64,000 nt of DNA from CAZSBG01 sp964605145. Its GTDB lineage: Bacteria > Zhuqueibacterota > Zhuqueibacteria > Thermofontimicrobiales > Thermofontimicrobiaceae. Each line of letters starts with the position of its first letter. Positions within the stretch are counted from its first letter, which is position 1. Location: the NCBI GenBank assembly GCA_964605145.1, contig CAZSBG010000001.1:62001-126000 (forward strand), in the 5' to 3' direction. A program made the position numbers and the translations under genes. Below the pieces are notes generated by a model. The model was not told the origin of the DNA. It was given only the letters and a program-made list of their open reading frames with translations, and searched no databases. Positions 9,382-17,347 of the stretch are shown piece after piece.

Positions 9382-10083
9382 TCAAAGTAATTCTACTTTT
9401 AATTTATCATATTCTTCCATCGCTAATTCATAATCATCTTTTCGTCCAATATCCCGCCAGTATTCTTTGAACGGATAGCTGAGCACTTTTCTGTTTTCCT
9501 TGATGGACAGCTTAATCAAGTCCGGCAAGTCGAAAAACTCGCCCTTTGGAATCAACTCCAGCATGCTTTTTTCGAGAATATAAATTCCCATACTCACCTG
9601 GTGCACCAGTGTAGGTTTCTCGATATATTCAGTAATTCGATAATCGGAATTCGTCTTCAATATCCCAAGATCAATTTTCACTTCTTTGTTGTAGGTGGCA
9701 ATAGTAATCTGTCCTTCATGCATTTTGTGAAACGCGACAAGATCGGCATATTTCAAGTCCGTAAGAATATCGCCATTCATCATCAAAAATGTATCATCCA
9801 GATTTTCAATGAGTGTGAGTGGTCCTGCTGTGCCCAGAGGTTTATCCTCGCGCGAATACTTGATGTTGATTCCCCATTTGCTGCCATCCCCGAAATACGC
9901 TTCGATTAATTCAGCCAGATGTCCGACCGCCAGCACGATTTCATTGAACCCATTCTTTTTCAATTGGCGGATGACCACTTCCAAAATGGGCATATCCAGA
10001 ATTGGCATCAGTGGTTTCGGTAGAATTGTCGTGTACGGTTTTAAACGTGTTCCCTTTCCGCCAGCTAAAATAATTGCCTGCAT
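9382..10083 (-). CDS. Nucleotidyltransferase (NTP-transferase family, mannose-1-phosphate guanylyltransferase-like)
   Basis: The 233-residue protein has the classical sugar-phosphate nucleotidyltransferase start MQAIILAGGKGTRLKPYT and the PKPLMPI substrate loop. MMNGDIL supplies the metal-binding Asp, and EYIEKP lies in the middle. It has no left-handed helix or hexapeptide C-terminal domain, so it is a minimal catalytic unit. It would make an NDP-sugar from a sugar-1-phosphate; which sugar and base cannot be read from sequence. The start is set at 10083 because AGGA lies five bases before it and the family begins there. A GTG twelve bases upstream is also open. It follows the SDR gene by 16 bp, and the two probably act in one NDP-sugar pathway. 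Confidence 0.88.
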   Translation of the reverse strand: MQAIILAGGKGTRLKPYTTILPKPLMPILDMPILEVVIRQLKKNGFNEIVLAVGHLAELIEAYFGDGSKWGINIKYSREDKPLGTAGPLTLIENLDDTFLMMNGDILTDLKYADLVAFHKMHEGQITIATYNKEVKIDLGILKTNSDYRITEYIEKPTLVHQVSMGIYILEKSMLELIPKGEFFDLPDLIKLSIKENRKVLSYPFKEYWRDIGRKDDYELAMEEYDKLKVELL

Positions 10084-10099
10084 CGTCATCCTCACTCAG

Positions 10100-11089
10100 T
10101 TAAACATTATATTGTTCAGTCTTGTACATATCCGAATTTTCTTTGATAAAATTTATGGTCTCCATCAATCCCTGGTCCAGGGTGTGGGCCGGCGCCCAAT
10201 TCACCAGTTCTTTGGCCTGCGAATTATCACAGATCAGGGTCAGCACTTCGCTTTTTTCAGGACGAATTCGCTGTTCATCCGTTTGTATTTTCACTTCTTT
10301 TTTCAGCAGTTTGAAAATTTTTTGAGCCAGATCGCCAATGGTAATTCCCTGGCCAAATCCGACATTGGTCACTTTGCCATTCGTATTTTCGTACTCCGCA
10401 ATTTTCACGAAACCTGCCACTGTATCTTTGACAAAATTCAAGTCCCGGATCGGACTCAGCGAACCCAGAAAAATTTCATCTTTGATGAGCGCCTGGGAGA
10501 TGATGGTCGGAATTACTGCGCGCGCCGATTGCCGCGGACCGTAGGTATTAAACGGACGGATAGTCGCGACCGGCAATTCGAACGACAGATAATAACTCTC
10601 CGCAATTTTGTCCGCGCCGATTTTGCTGGCGGAATAGGGCGATTGCCCCTGCAGTGGGTGTTTTTCATCGATCGGCGTGTAAATAGCTGTGCCGTACGTT
10701 TCACTGGTGGATGTGTGAACGACCTTTTCCACCCCCTCATCGAGACAGGCCTGCATCACGTTTAGTGTCCCGCGGACATTGGTCTCCACGTACGACATGG
10801 GCGCCTGATACGAATAGGGAATAGCGATTAGCGCCGCAAGATGAAAAACCACATTTCGGCCGGCAACCGCCTTTTGCATAGCAAATGGATCGCGAATGTC
10901 ACCCGTCACTACTTCGATTTCCTTCTTGATGGTCTTCGGCAATTTTTCCAGTAATCCCCAATCGTTTCTCGAATTATAATGAACCAGCGCCCGAACTTTT
11001 GCCCCACGCACTACCATGTGCTCGGTTAAATGACTTCCAATGAATCCCCCTGCACCTGTTACCAGGACTTTTTTCCCTGTCCAATCCAT
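10100..11089 (-). CDS. Extended SDR NAD-dependent epimerase/dehydratase (LegB-like NDP-sugar 4,6-dehydratase)
   Basis: The 329-residue Rossmann enzyme has the NAD-binding motif GAGGFIGSH at residues 13-21. The catalytic set is TSTSETYG and YSASKIGADK (Tyr-x-x-x-Lys), and RPFNTYGPRQS is typical of the sugar-nucleotide branch. The stretch HYNSRNDWGLLE near residue 38 resembles LegB-type UDP-GlcNAc 4,6-dehydratases, which work with a nucleotidyltransferase and a PLP aminotransferase. Those two partners are encoded just downstream (9382-10083 and 5217-6359), so a three-step amino-sugar pathway is a reasonable inference. An epimerase function cannot be excluded. Confidence 0.85.
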   Translation of the reverse strand: MDWTGKKVLVTGAGGFIGSHLTEHMVVRGAKVRALVHYNSRNDWGLLEKLPKTIKKEIEVVTGDIRDPFAMQKAVAGRNVVFHLAALIAIPYSYQAPMSYVETNVRGTLNVMQACLDEGVEKVVHTSTSETYGTAIYTPIDEKHPLQGQSPYSASKIGADKIAESYYLSFELPVATIRPFNTYGPRQSARAVIPTIISQALIKDEIFLGSLSPIRDLNFVKDTVAGFVKIAEYENTNGKVTNVGFGQGITIGDLAQKIFKLLKKEVKIQTDEQRIRPEKSEVLTLICDNSQAKELVNWAPAHTLDQGLMETINFIKENSDMYKTEQYNV

Positions 11090-11117
11090 CTAATTTTCCT
11101 TATTTTGTTTTGAAATT

Positions 11118-12206
11118 TCAGTTCACAAATCGCTTGTAAATTTCTTTCATCTGTGACGCGATCACAGGCAGCGTCAACTCTGTCTCCACTTTCTGTCGAT
11201 TCAATCTACCAAAATCATGAGCGGCTTCCGGATTATCGAATAAATAATTGACCTGCTCAGCTAATTTCAAAGAATCTTTGAACGGAAAAATATAGCCATT
11301 CACACCATCTTCGATGTATTCGCCGCTGCCTTCAGGGGTGCACACCACGGGTAATCCGCACGCCATGGCTTCCAGCGTGGAAATGGGCGAGCCTTCTGTC
11401 AGCGAAGGCATAACAAAAACCAGCGCATTCCGGTATAGTTCCAGCAATTCTTCCTGGGAAATTCCAGTGGTGACTTGAAAATTATCCAGTCCATCTATGA
11501 TTTCCTGCAAATCGTTGGGAATTTGGGACGCGACTGCGATCACCTTGCCTTTGATGTGCTTCGCCGCATGAACCAGCGTATCGAATCCCTTGGGCAGAGA
11601 ACCTCTTCCCACATAAATGGCGATTTTTTCCTTTTCTTTGAATTTTTCCGCCGGCTTGAAAAATTCGTTATCGATGCCATATTTGACAATTTCAATTTTC
11701 TCGGCAGGAATCTTCATTCGCTCCATCAGGTATTCTTTATAGGCCTGGCGCGACACCGTGATGCAATCCGCATTTTGCAGTCCCCTTCTCTCATAATGCA
11801 GAAAAAGCGAGTAGCTGAAAAAATTAAAAAATATTTTGTATTTCAACGGCAAATATTTGCCCAACATCAACGCCTGCCTTGAAATTAAATAGTGAATAGA
11901 AACGACCGTCGGAATTTTCGGCTCGCTCCACGCAAGTGTGTGCGGCGACATGAGCTGCAAAATATCATAGTTTTGTTCAATTTCCGGCAGCACTTTTTTG
12001 CCCAGCGCCGGGTAGATGAATATCTCCCGAAAATTGGGATAGGTGATTATCGAATTCGGCATTGACGTCTGAATCCCATCCCCGTATGAAAGAATATCGA
12101 CCGCGCTTCCATTCCTGGATAAATATTCAGCCAGACGTTTCGTCCAAATTGCAATGCCCCCGTGGGGATTCAGTTTGTATAATTCAACAATTGTTGCAAC
12201 GTTCAT
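11118..12206 (-). CDS. GT4 family glycosyltransferase
   Basis: This 362-residue protein has a two-domain GT-B architecture. Its N-terminal domain begins MNVATIVELYKLNPHGGIAIW and includes the glycine-rich acceptor loop. Its C-terminal domain has IAIYVGRGSLPKGFDTL and EGSPISTLEAMACGLPVVCT, the EX7E-type donor-binding motif. It is a retaining cytoplasmic sugar transferase acting on the lipid-linked repeat unit; the specific sugar is unknown. The end of the protein is KEIYKRFVN. Upstream of its start is a 143-bp gap containing an inverted repeat, so the RNA between this gene and the preceding glycosyltransferase may be structured. Confidence 0.88.
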   Translation of the reverse strand: MNVATIVELYKLNPHGGIAIWTKRLAEYLSRNGSAVDILSYGDGIQTSMPNSIITYPNFREIFIYPALGKKVLPEIEQNYDILQLMSPHTLAWSEPKIPTVVSIHYLISRQALMLGKYLPLKYKIFFNFFSYSLFLHYERRGLQNADCITVSRQAYKEYLMERMKIPAEKIEIVKYGIDNEFFKPAEKFKEKEKIAIYVGRGSLPKGFDTLVHAAKHIKGKVIAVASQIPNDLQEIIDGLDNFQVTTGISQEELLELYRNALVFVMPSLTEGSPISTLEAMACGLPVVCTPEGSGEYIEDGVNGYIFPFKDSLKLAEQVNYLFDNPEAAHDFGRLNRQKVETELTLPVIASQMKEIYKRFVN

Positions 12207-12252
12207 AGTTCTACAGTTTATTTAATATTTTATCGGCCTTTACTTCAAAACG

Positions 12253-12329
12253 CTGTCACCCTGAGCGGAGTCGAAGGGTGATATGTGACCGAATTTTAAT
12301 CACACCTCGACTCCCACTCGGTGTGACAG
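12253..12329. repeat. Imperfect inverted repeat of a dispersed intergenic family
   Basis: The left arm 12253-12280 contains CCCTGAGCGGAGTCGAAGGG. The right arm 12301-12329 is its imperfect reverse complement: CTGTCAC...GAGTCGA... is shared on both arms, with one single-base length difference. A 20-base loop separates them. The core resembles short repeats that recur in intergenic space of many environmental bacterial genomes; I recall this from general knowledge and have not checked it by search. It could fold as a hairpin in the polysaccharide mRNA, but no T-tract follows, so I do not call it a terminator. Confidence 0.75.
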
Positions 12330-12349
12330 AACAATTGTTCTGAAAATCA

Positions 12350-13549
12350 CTAATTACGATTCAACAAATCCGAATAAAGCGCTTTAATATTTTCTCGCGT
12401 CATCTTCCATTGAAATTGGGCCACCATAAATTCCCGGCCCTTTTTTCCCATCGTTTCCGCTTCTTCGGGATGGGTCAGCATCCATGAAATTGATTGTCCC
12501 AGTGCCGCCGGATTATTGGATTCAACTAACAATCCGCCACCGGGTGTGATCAATTCATTGACCCCATTGATATCCGAAGCAATGCACGGCGTTTCCAGCG
12601 ATAGCGCTTCCATGAGGCAACTGGGTGTTTTATCCACAAGGGTTGGCAGCACGAACACATCGGCTGAACGAACGTACCGCAAATTTTCTTGCCAATCCAG
12701 GCTGCCCTTAAAAATTATGCGAGGATGGTTCTGGGCCAGTGCCCTCAGCTTTTTCTCTTCCGGTCCGCTGCCAGCAATGACCAAATGGGCGTCCAGCTTT
12801 TCCAGAATGGGCTTGCACGCTTCGATTAAAACATGAACGCCCTTGTATTTGACAAATCGCACACCGGTGTAAATTAATTTCGGAAATCTTGTTTTATCTT
12901 CAACGGTTTTAAATCGGCCTCTCACAATTTCATCGGTATTGATACCATTGTGGATCAGCTTCAATTTTTCATCACTCAAATGAAGATATTTTTTCAAAAT
13001 ATCTACGAGATACTGGGCAATGGGATAAATTCTGTCAAATTTGAGATAAAACTGTTTTTCAACAAAACGCAGAGCGCTCGCCGTTCCCAGTTTATTCTCC
13101 CAAATCCAGCTTTCGCCCACCGCAGGATCCCACCCGTTTTTATTCGAATTGCACAAATATTCATACGTCATGCTACCGCCAAATTTGAAAACCGTTTTTT
13201 TCCGCGTCAGCAATTTTGTAATTAACCCGGCAATCCCGGTGGCCGTATCGTGACAATGGAGTAAATCCGGTTTTTCTTTTATAATGACGCGAATACCTTT
13301 CATCGCGATACGCAGACACAAGCCGATAAAATAAATGCCGGAGCCTCTGTTTTTAATAAACGGTACGCCCGCCCTGTAGACGAAATAATTTTCGTTAAGC
13401 TGCTCAAATTTTTTCAACCCGGGTGCATGCTCGCAAACCACAAAAACCGTATGCCCTTCATTGCTCAAATCCAGCCCAAGGTGATACGCGTCGATGCCGG
13501 CGCCCCCGGGCTGCGGTGGAAATTTGCTGCAATAAAATATTAGCTTCAA
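12350..13549 (-). CDS. GT4 family glycosyltransferase (TTG start)
   Basis: This 399-residue GT-B enzyme opens with KLIFYCSKFPPQPGGAGIDA, a GT4 N-terminal glycine-rich loop. It has LLHCHDTATG, LIYTGVRFVKYKGV and the donor-site segment DKTPSCLMEALSLETPCIASD. The start codon is TTG at 13549, with GGGAT about nine bases upstream, and no earlier in-frame ATG fits. It is predicted to add a sugar to the cytoplasmic lipid-linked oligosaccharide. It lies 14 bp after the GT2 gene. Donor and linkage cannot be read from sequence. Confidence 0.88.
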   Translation of the reverse strand: MKLIFYCSKFPPQPGGAGIDAYHLGLDLSNEGHTVFVVCEHAPGLKKFEQLNENYFVYRAGVPFIKNRGSGIYFIGLCLRIAMKGIRVIIKEKPDLLHCHDTATGIAGLITKLLTRKKTVFKFGGSMTYEYLCNSNKNGWDPAVGESWIWENKLGTASALRFVEKQFYLKFDRIYPIAQYLVDILKKYLHLSDEKLKLIHNGINTDEIVRGRFKTVEDKTRFPKLIYTGVRFVKYKGVHVLIEACKPILEKLDAHLVIAGSGPEEKKLRALAQNHPRIIFKGSLDWQENLRYVRSADVFVLPTLVDKTPSCLMEALSLETPCIASDINGVNELITPGGGLLVESNNPAALGQSISWMLTHPEEAETMGKKGREFMVAQFQWKMTRENIKALYSDLLNRN

Positions 13550-13563
13550 TCGAATGGATCCCT

Positions 13564-14511
13564 TTACCGTTTATTCAATGAATTCATGGAATTGATTTTA
13601 CTCAATAACATCCGATTACGTCGCATGCTTTCCTGGGTCAACCGCCAGCTATTGTTGAATGAGTCCAGCAGCAATCCCAGCATAAAGACAATTGCTGACA
13701 GCATAATACTCAAGGCTGTGATAATGGCCAAACCGATGTGATACATCATACCGGTCTGCAAGTAAATGATAAAGATATACGTACCGGTTGTTACGCCGAC
13801 CAGCAAAAAGAACATAGAAACCAGCACGAAAAATATCATGGGATTGTAATCCCGGAAAAGCGTGATGATAGTGTACAGAATTAAAAAGCCATCGCCCCAT
13901 GTGCTCAACTTTGAATCTGAGCCTTCGGGTCGATGCCGGTAATCGATTGGCACTTCGATTATTTTGAAGCTTTCCTGCAACGTGCGAATGGTCAGCTCGG
14001 CTTCTATTTCAAATCCCTCCGCCAGGAGAATAAGTTTTTCTACCAGCCTGCGGCTCATCACCCGGTAGCCGGAGAGAATGTCCTTCAATTTTACTTTGAA
14101 TATTCGATTTAAAATAGTTGTGAGAACGAAGTTGCCAATTTTATGCGAAAACGAAAACGCCTTCTCCGAAATTTGTTTTCGGGAACCGACCACCATATCG
14201 ACCTGCCTGTTTTTCACCGGCTCAATCAATTCCCAAACGTTATCAGCGCTGTAGGTTAAGTCCGCATCGATCATGATGTAAATATCGGCGTCCACATTCT
14301 CCAGCATTTTTCGAACCGCGTTCCCCTTTCCCTGCTGCTCGCACGGGATGACAACCGCGCCGGCTTTTTCAGCGAATTCCGCAGTGCGATCCCGGCTGTT
14401 GTTATCCCCAACGTAAATAGAAGCTTCGGGCAATGCCTCGCGATATTCTTTCACAACTTCAGCGATGGTCACTTCTTCGTTGTAAGCAGGAATAATGACG
14501 GCTAATTTCAT
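13564..14511 (-). CDS. GT2 family DPM1/GtrB-like glycosyltransferase with C-terminal membrane anchor
   Basis: The 315-residue protein has a GT-A catalytic domain in residues 1-220: VIIPAYNEEVTIAEVV, VGDNNSRDRT and MIDADLTYSADN, the last containing the intact DxD. Two hydrophobic segments follow near residues 222-247 and 258-283. This layout matches polyprenyl-phosphate mannose or glucose synthases, which make Dol-P- or Und-P-sugar donors for GT-C enzymes. The GT39-like protein at 2367-4076 would be a natural consumer, which is an inference. The gene is followed after 14 bp by the GT4 gene at 12350-13549, and preceded by a 182-bp gap holding a miniature inverted-repeat element. Confidence 0.88.
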   Translation of the reverse strand: MKLAVIIPAYNEEVTIAEVVKEYREALPEASIYVGDNNSRDRTAEFAEKAGAVVIPCEQQGKGNAVRKMLENVDADIYIMIDADLTYSADNVWELIEPVKNRQVDMVVGSRKQISEKAFSFSHKIGNFVLTTILNRIFKVKLKDILSGYRVMSRRLVEKLILLAEGFEIEAELTIRTLQESFKIIEVPIDYRHRPEGSDSKLSTWGDGFLILYTIITLFRDYNPMIFFVLVSMFFLLVGVTTGTYIFIIYLQTGMMYHIGLAIITALSIMLSAIVFMLGLLLDSFNNSWRLTQESMRRNRMLLSKINSMNSLNKR

Positions 14512-14521
14512 TAAGCTCTCC

Positions 14522-14689
14522 TAACCTGGATTATTCATTATAATGCATTAAGGAATCCAGATAGCCTGAATGGTGCTTAATTCCGAATTCATTATATCTA
14601 ACTTTGTTAAATTTCATATATCTGATTAATTTTATGAATAACATTAAGTTAAATATCTATTGTTTGAAATTTGTGAATAATTCAAGCTA
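14522..14689 (+). mobile_element. 168-bp miniature inverted-repeat element, copy A
   Basis: This AT-rich element has inverted ends TAACCTGGATTATTCA and TGAATAATTCAAGCTA. Its whole length matches the reverse complement of 48487-48654 without gaps, at 157 of 168 positions by hand alignment (93%). Both ends begin and finish with TA, consistent with insertion at a TA target. It codes for no protein of useful length and fills almost the whole gap between two GT2 genes. The right end of this copy has two substitutions relative to copy B. No matching transposase is in the window, so mobility is inferred from structure only. Confidence 0.85.
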
Positions 14690-14693
14690 AATC

Positions 14694-15698
14694 CTATTCC
14701 AATATTTCTTCAATATTGTATTCCTTGATATCCCCGGCATGGGTAAAAATGATCATTTCACCAATCAATCCCATGGCCACCATTTGAATGCCAATCACCA
14801 GCAGCAACGAACCCAAAAGAAGCAGCGGCCGTCCAGCAATTGGACCATAGCCCAGTATTCGGTACAGAAATAAATAGATTTCAATCAATCCGCCGAACAG
14901 CGTAAAAACACCGCCAACGAAACCCAGAAAGTGAATGGGCTTTTTCGAATATTTTGTCAGAAAAACAACCGTTAAAATATCCAGGCTTCGCTGTAAATAT
15001 TCACTGAACGATTTCGATTTTCTGAATTTGCCTGGCAATTGTTCAATTTTCTCTTCGGTAACTTTATAGCCCTGTTTCTTCGCCAGCAGCGGAATAAACT
15101 GATTGAGACCTCCGTAAATCTGGATATCTTCCACCACTTCGCGATTCATCACCAGAATTCCGCTATTGATATCTTTCAGTTTCAGGTTCGATATTTTATT
15201 AGTGATGTAATTGAATACATGAGATATGAATTTATTCAGAAACCAGTCTTTTCGGGGATAACGCCATCCAACGACAAGATCGTTACCCTCGTCCAGTTTG
15301 GCCAGCAATTTTGGAAGGTCTTCTGCATTGGGACGAACTCTGGCCGTGTAGAAAATCACCTGCTCTCCGGTTGATAATTTGAATCCGGCTTCAAATGCTG
15401 AAGCTTCTCCAAATCTGGATCTCATTTTGATGAGTTTCACATTTTGATTTTCCTGAGCGATTCGATAAAGTCTGGAGTACGTTGCATCTTCGCTGTTATC
15501 ATCCACGAAAATGATCTCATAGACCTTGCCCAGATTGTCAAAAGTTAATTTTAACTTTTCAAAATAGTCATCGACATCTGCTTCCAGATTGTAAAAAGCC
15601 ACAATCACTGAAACCTGAATGCAGGATTCTACAGCGTTGGCCTCGACCTTCACGTTTTCAGATGAATTGACAATTACGTTTTGTTCAGACATTTTCAT
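14694..15698 (-). CDS. GT2 family DPM1-like protein with degenerate DxD motif
   Basis: This 334-residue protein is a diverged paralogue of the next gene (15746-16717). The nucleotide-binding block FVDDNSEDATYSRL is kept. However, the position where the paralogue has FAMDGDLQND reads FYTARVRPNAEDL, so the metal-binding DxD is lost. The late GESKY-type segment is FRKSKSFS. Two C-terminal membrane segments lie near residues 252-277 and 289-315. The catalytic changes suggest a non-enzymatic partner, a regulatory subunit, or an enzyme with a shifted metal site. Frame and length are intact, so it is not a pseudogene. It ends five bases before a miniature inverted-repeat element. Confidence 0.85.
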   Translation of the reverse strand: MKMSEQNVIVNSSENVKVEANAVESCIQVSVIVAFYNLEADVDDYFEKLKLTFDNLGKVYEIIFVDDNSEDATYSRLYRIAQENQNVKLIKMRSRFGEASAFEAGFKLSTGEQVIFYTARVRPNAEDLPKLLAKLDEGNDLVVGWRYPRKDWFLNKFISHVFNYITNKISNLKLKDINSGILVMNREVVEDIQIYGGLNQFIPLLAKKQGYKVTEEKIEQLPGKFRKSKSFSEYLQRSLDILTVVFLTKYSKKPIHFLGFVGGVFTLFGGLIEIYLFLYRILGYGPIAGRPLLLLGSLLLVIGIQMVAMGLIGEMIIFTHAGDIKEYNIEEILE

Positions 15699-15745
15699 TT
15701 ACCTTTATTCTTAAAATTGCTGCAGGTTAGCATTATATATTGAAC

Positions 15746-16717
15746 CTAACTTGAACTCTTTTTAAAAAATCTCCCATTGGAAGGTGTGTCCGCTAAATAA
15801 ATACTTTTTCGTTTTCCGGTTTTGACGATCAAATCGGCCAGCAGCCCCCAGACAAAAAATTGCACTCCTGTCGCCACGAACAAAAACACGGACGTCAATA
15901 AAATATTGATGTCGGTCAATGGTTTATTGAAAAAATACACCCGGTAAAAAATCCATAGCGTGGACAATATTCCAAACGTAATAAAGAGCGCGCCGATTTT
16001 CCCAAAAAATCTCAGGGGTGTTTTCAAATATCGAATGAACAGATTCATGGCCATCAAATCTACGATCACGCGGAAGGTTCGGGTGATGTTATATTTTGAT
16101 TCCCCAAATTTACGCGGATGATGTTTCACAGCAATTTCAGTGATCCGCGCACCTTCAATTTTCGAAAGCGCCGGGATGAACCTGTGCAGTTCGCCGTACA
16201 GATTGATCCGTTTGATGATTTCAGACCGAAACGCCTTCAGCGAACAGCCGGTGTCGTGAAGCTGTACCCCGGTGACCGAGCAAATTAACTTGTTGGCGAT
16301 TTTCGACGGGACTTTCCGGATGATCAGTTTGTCCTTGCGATTCTTGCGCCAGCCAGCGACAACATCGTAGCCGTCATCAAGTTTTTTCAGCAACACAGGA
16401 ATATCGGTCGGATCGTTTTGAAGATCACCATCCATTGCAAAGACGACCTCTCCGCTCGCTGCCTCAAATCCGGCGGCCATAGCTGCGGACTGGCCAAAGT
16501 TTCCCCTGAATTTGACGATCTTCACCGCAGGATTTTCGTCGTGGATTTCTCTGAGCAACGCATAGGTTTTGTCGCTGCTTCCATCATCTACAAAAATAAT
16601 TTCGTGCGGTTTTCCCAGACCATCCATGACTTTGCGTATAGAGGAATGAAGAATTTTTACATTTTCTTCTTCATTGTAAAGTGGAACAACCACTGATATA
16701 TCCAATTTTCTTTCCAT
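15746..16717 (-). CDS. GT2 family DPM1/ArnC-like polyprenyl-phosphate glycosyltransferase
   Basis: The 323-residue protein is a canonical member: ISVVVPLYNEEENVKILH, FVDDGSSDKTYALL, the DxD in FAMDGDLQNDPTD near residue 95, HDTGCSLKAF, and HHPRKFGESKYN. Two membrane helices near residues 238-263 and 272-300 anchor it to the inner membrane. Such enzymes charge undecaprenyl phosphate with a single sugar for use by GT-C transferases. The gene sits 47 bp before its degenerate paralogue (14694-15698), and the two may form a heteromer, which is an inference. Confidence 0.9.
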   Translation of the reverse strand: MERKLDISVVVPLYNEEENVKILHSSIRKVMDGLGKPHEIIFVDDGSSDKTYALLREIHDENPAVKIVKFRGNFGQSAAMAAGFEAASGEVVFAMDGDLQNDPTDIPVLLKKLDDGYDVVAGWRKNRKDKLIIRKVPSKIANKLICSVTGVQLHDTGCSLKAFRSEIIKRINLYGELHRFIPALSKIEGARITEIAVKHHPRKFGESKYNITRTFRVIVDLMAMNLFIRYLKTPLRFFGKIGALFITFGILSTLWIFYRVYFFNKPLTDINILLTSVFLFVATGVQFFVWGLLADLIVKTGKRKSIYLADTPSNGRFFKKSSS

Positions 16718-16745
16718 GTCTCAATTCTGACTTTGATAATTAAAT

Positions 16746-17327
16746 TCACATTTTTGAAAAATCAACCAAACTTGCCTGTTTTTTTTCTTTGAATTTAGTG
16801 AAGAAATACACTCCCAAAATAATTGGCAGGCAGATCAATATTTCCATCGTCACAGTTTTCAGATTATGGCTGTTAAACATACTCATAAAAAAATCATGAC
16901 TTGACGCCGAACGGTGAACATCCAGGAAAAATGTAACCGGCGATAACAGATAAGCATTCCACACCGGCCAGAATAATTGCTCACCAAACGGAAACGAGGT
17001 ATCCACTGCAAAAAAATCAGCGGCTACATGAGCAAAATATACACCTGAAAATATAACGCTAAATTGAACGAAATTCCTTTGCTTCATTAGATAATAAACA
17101 AATCCAGCGATGATGCCAATGAAGATTGACATAAACAAACTATGCGAGAGCCCATGATGATACCGCGATGGTTCGCCCATAAGGTATCCCGGAATAAAAT
17201 CCAGATCCGGTGCCATTCCAATGAACAAAAAAACAAAATAATCGATGATAGAAAGACGAGCGTCTTTCTTTTTGGCGCCCGCGAAAATTGCCGTGGAAAT
17301 CAGTGAATGTCCGATGGGTGTTGGCAT
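16746..17327 (-). CDS. YdjM/DUF457-type membrane-bound metal-dependent hydrolase
   Basis: The 193-residue protein starts MPTPIGHSLISTAIF and has the family signatures GMAPDLDFIPGYL and YHHGLSHSLFMS. These supply the conserved Asp and His residues of PF04307 (YdjM, called LexA-binding inner-membrane hydrolase). About four hydrophobic segments follow. No substrate is known for the family. Its position between a GT2 gene and a DPM1-like gene, with gaps of 20-28 bp, suggests a role in lipid or glycan handling, which is inferred from context only. Confidence 0.8.
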   Translation of the reverse strand: MPTPIGHSLISTAIFAGAKKKDARLSIIDYFVFLFIGMAPDLDFIPGYLMGEPSRYHHGLSHSLFMSIFIGIIAGFVYYLMKQRNFVQFSVIFSGVYFAHVAADFFAVDTSFPFGEQLFWPVWNAYLLSPVTFFLDVHRSASSHDFFMSMFNSHNLKTVTMEILICLPIILGVYFFTKFKEKKQASLVDFSKM

Positions 17328-17347
17328 AATATTTCAAATTCAATTTA

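Noticed and set aside
9809..10765. Long plus-strand open frame of 318 codons
   Set aside because: It runs antisense across the nucleotidyltransferase and SDR genes, both with full motif sets; no domain is seen in the plus-strand product.
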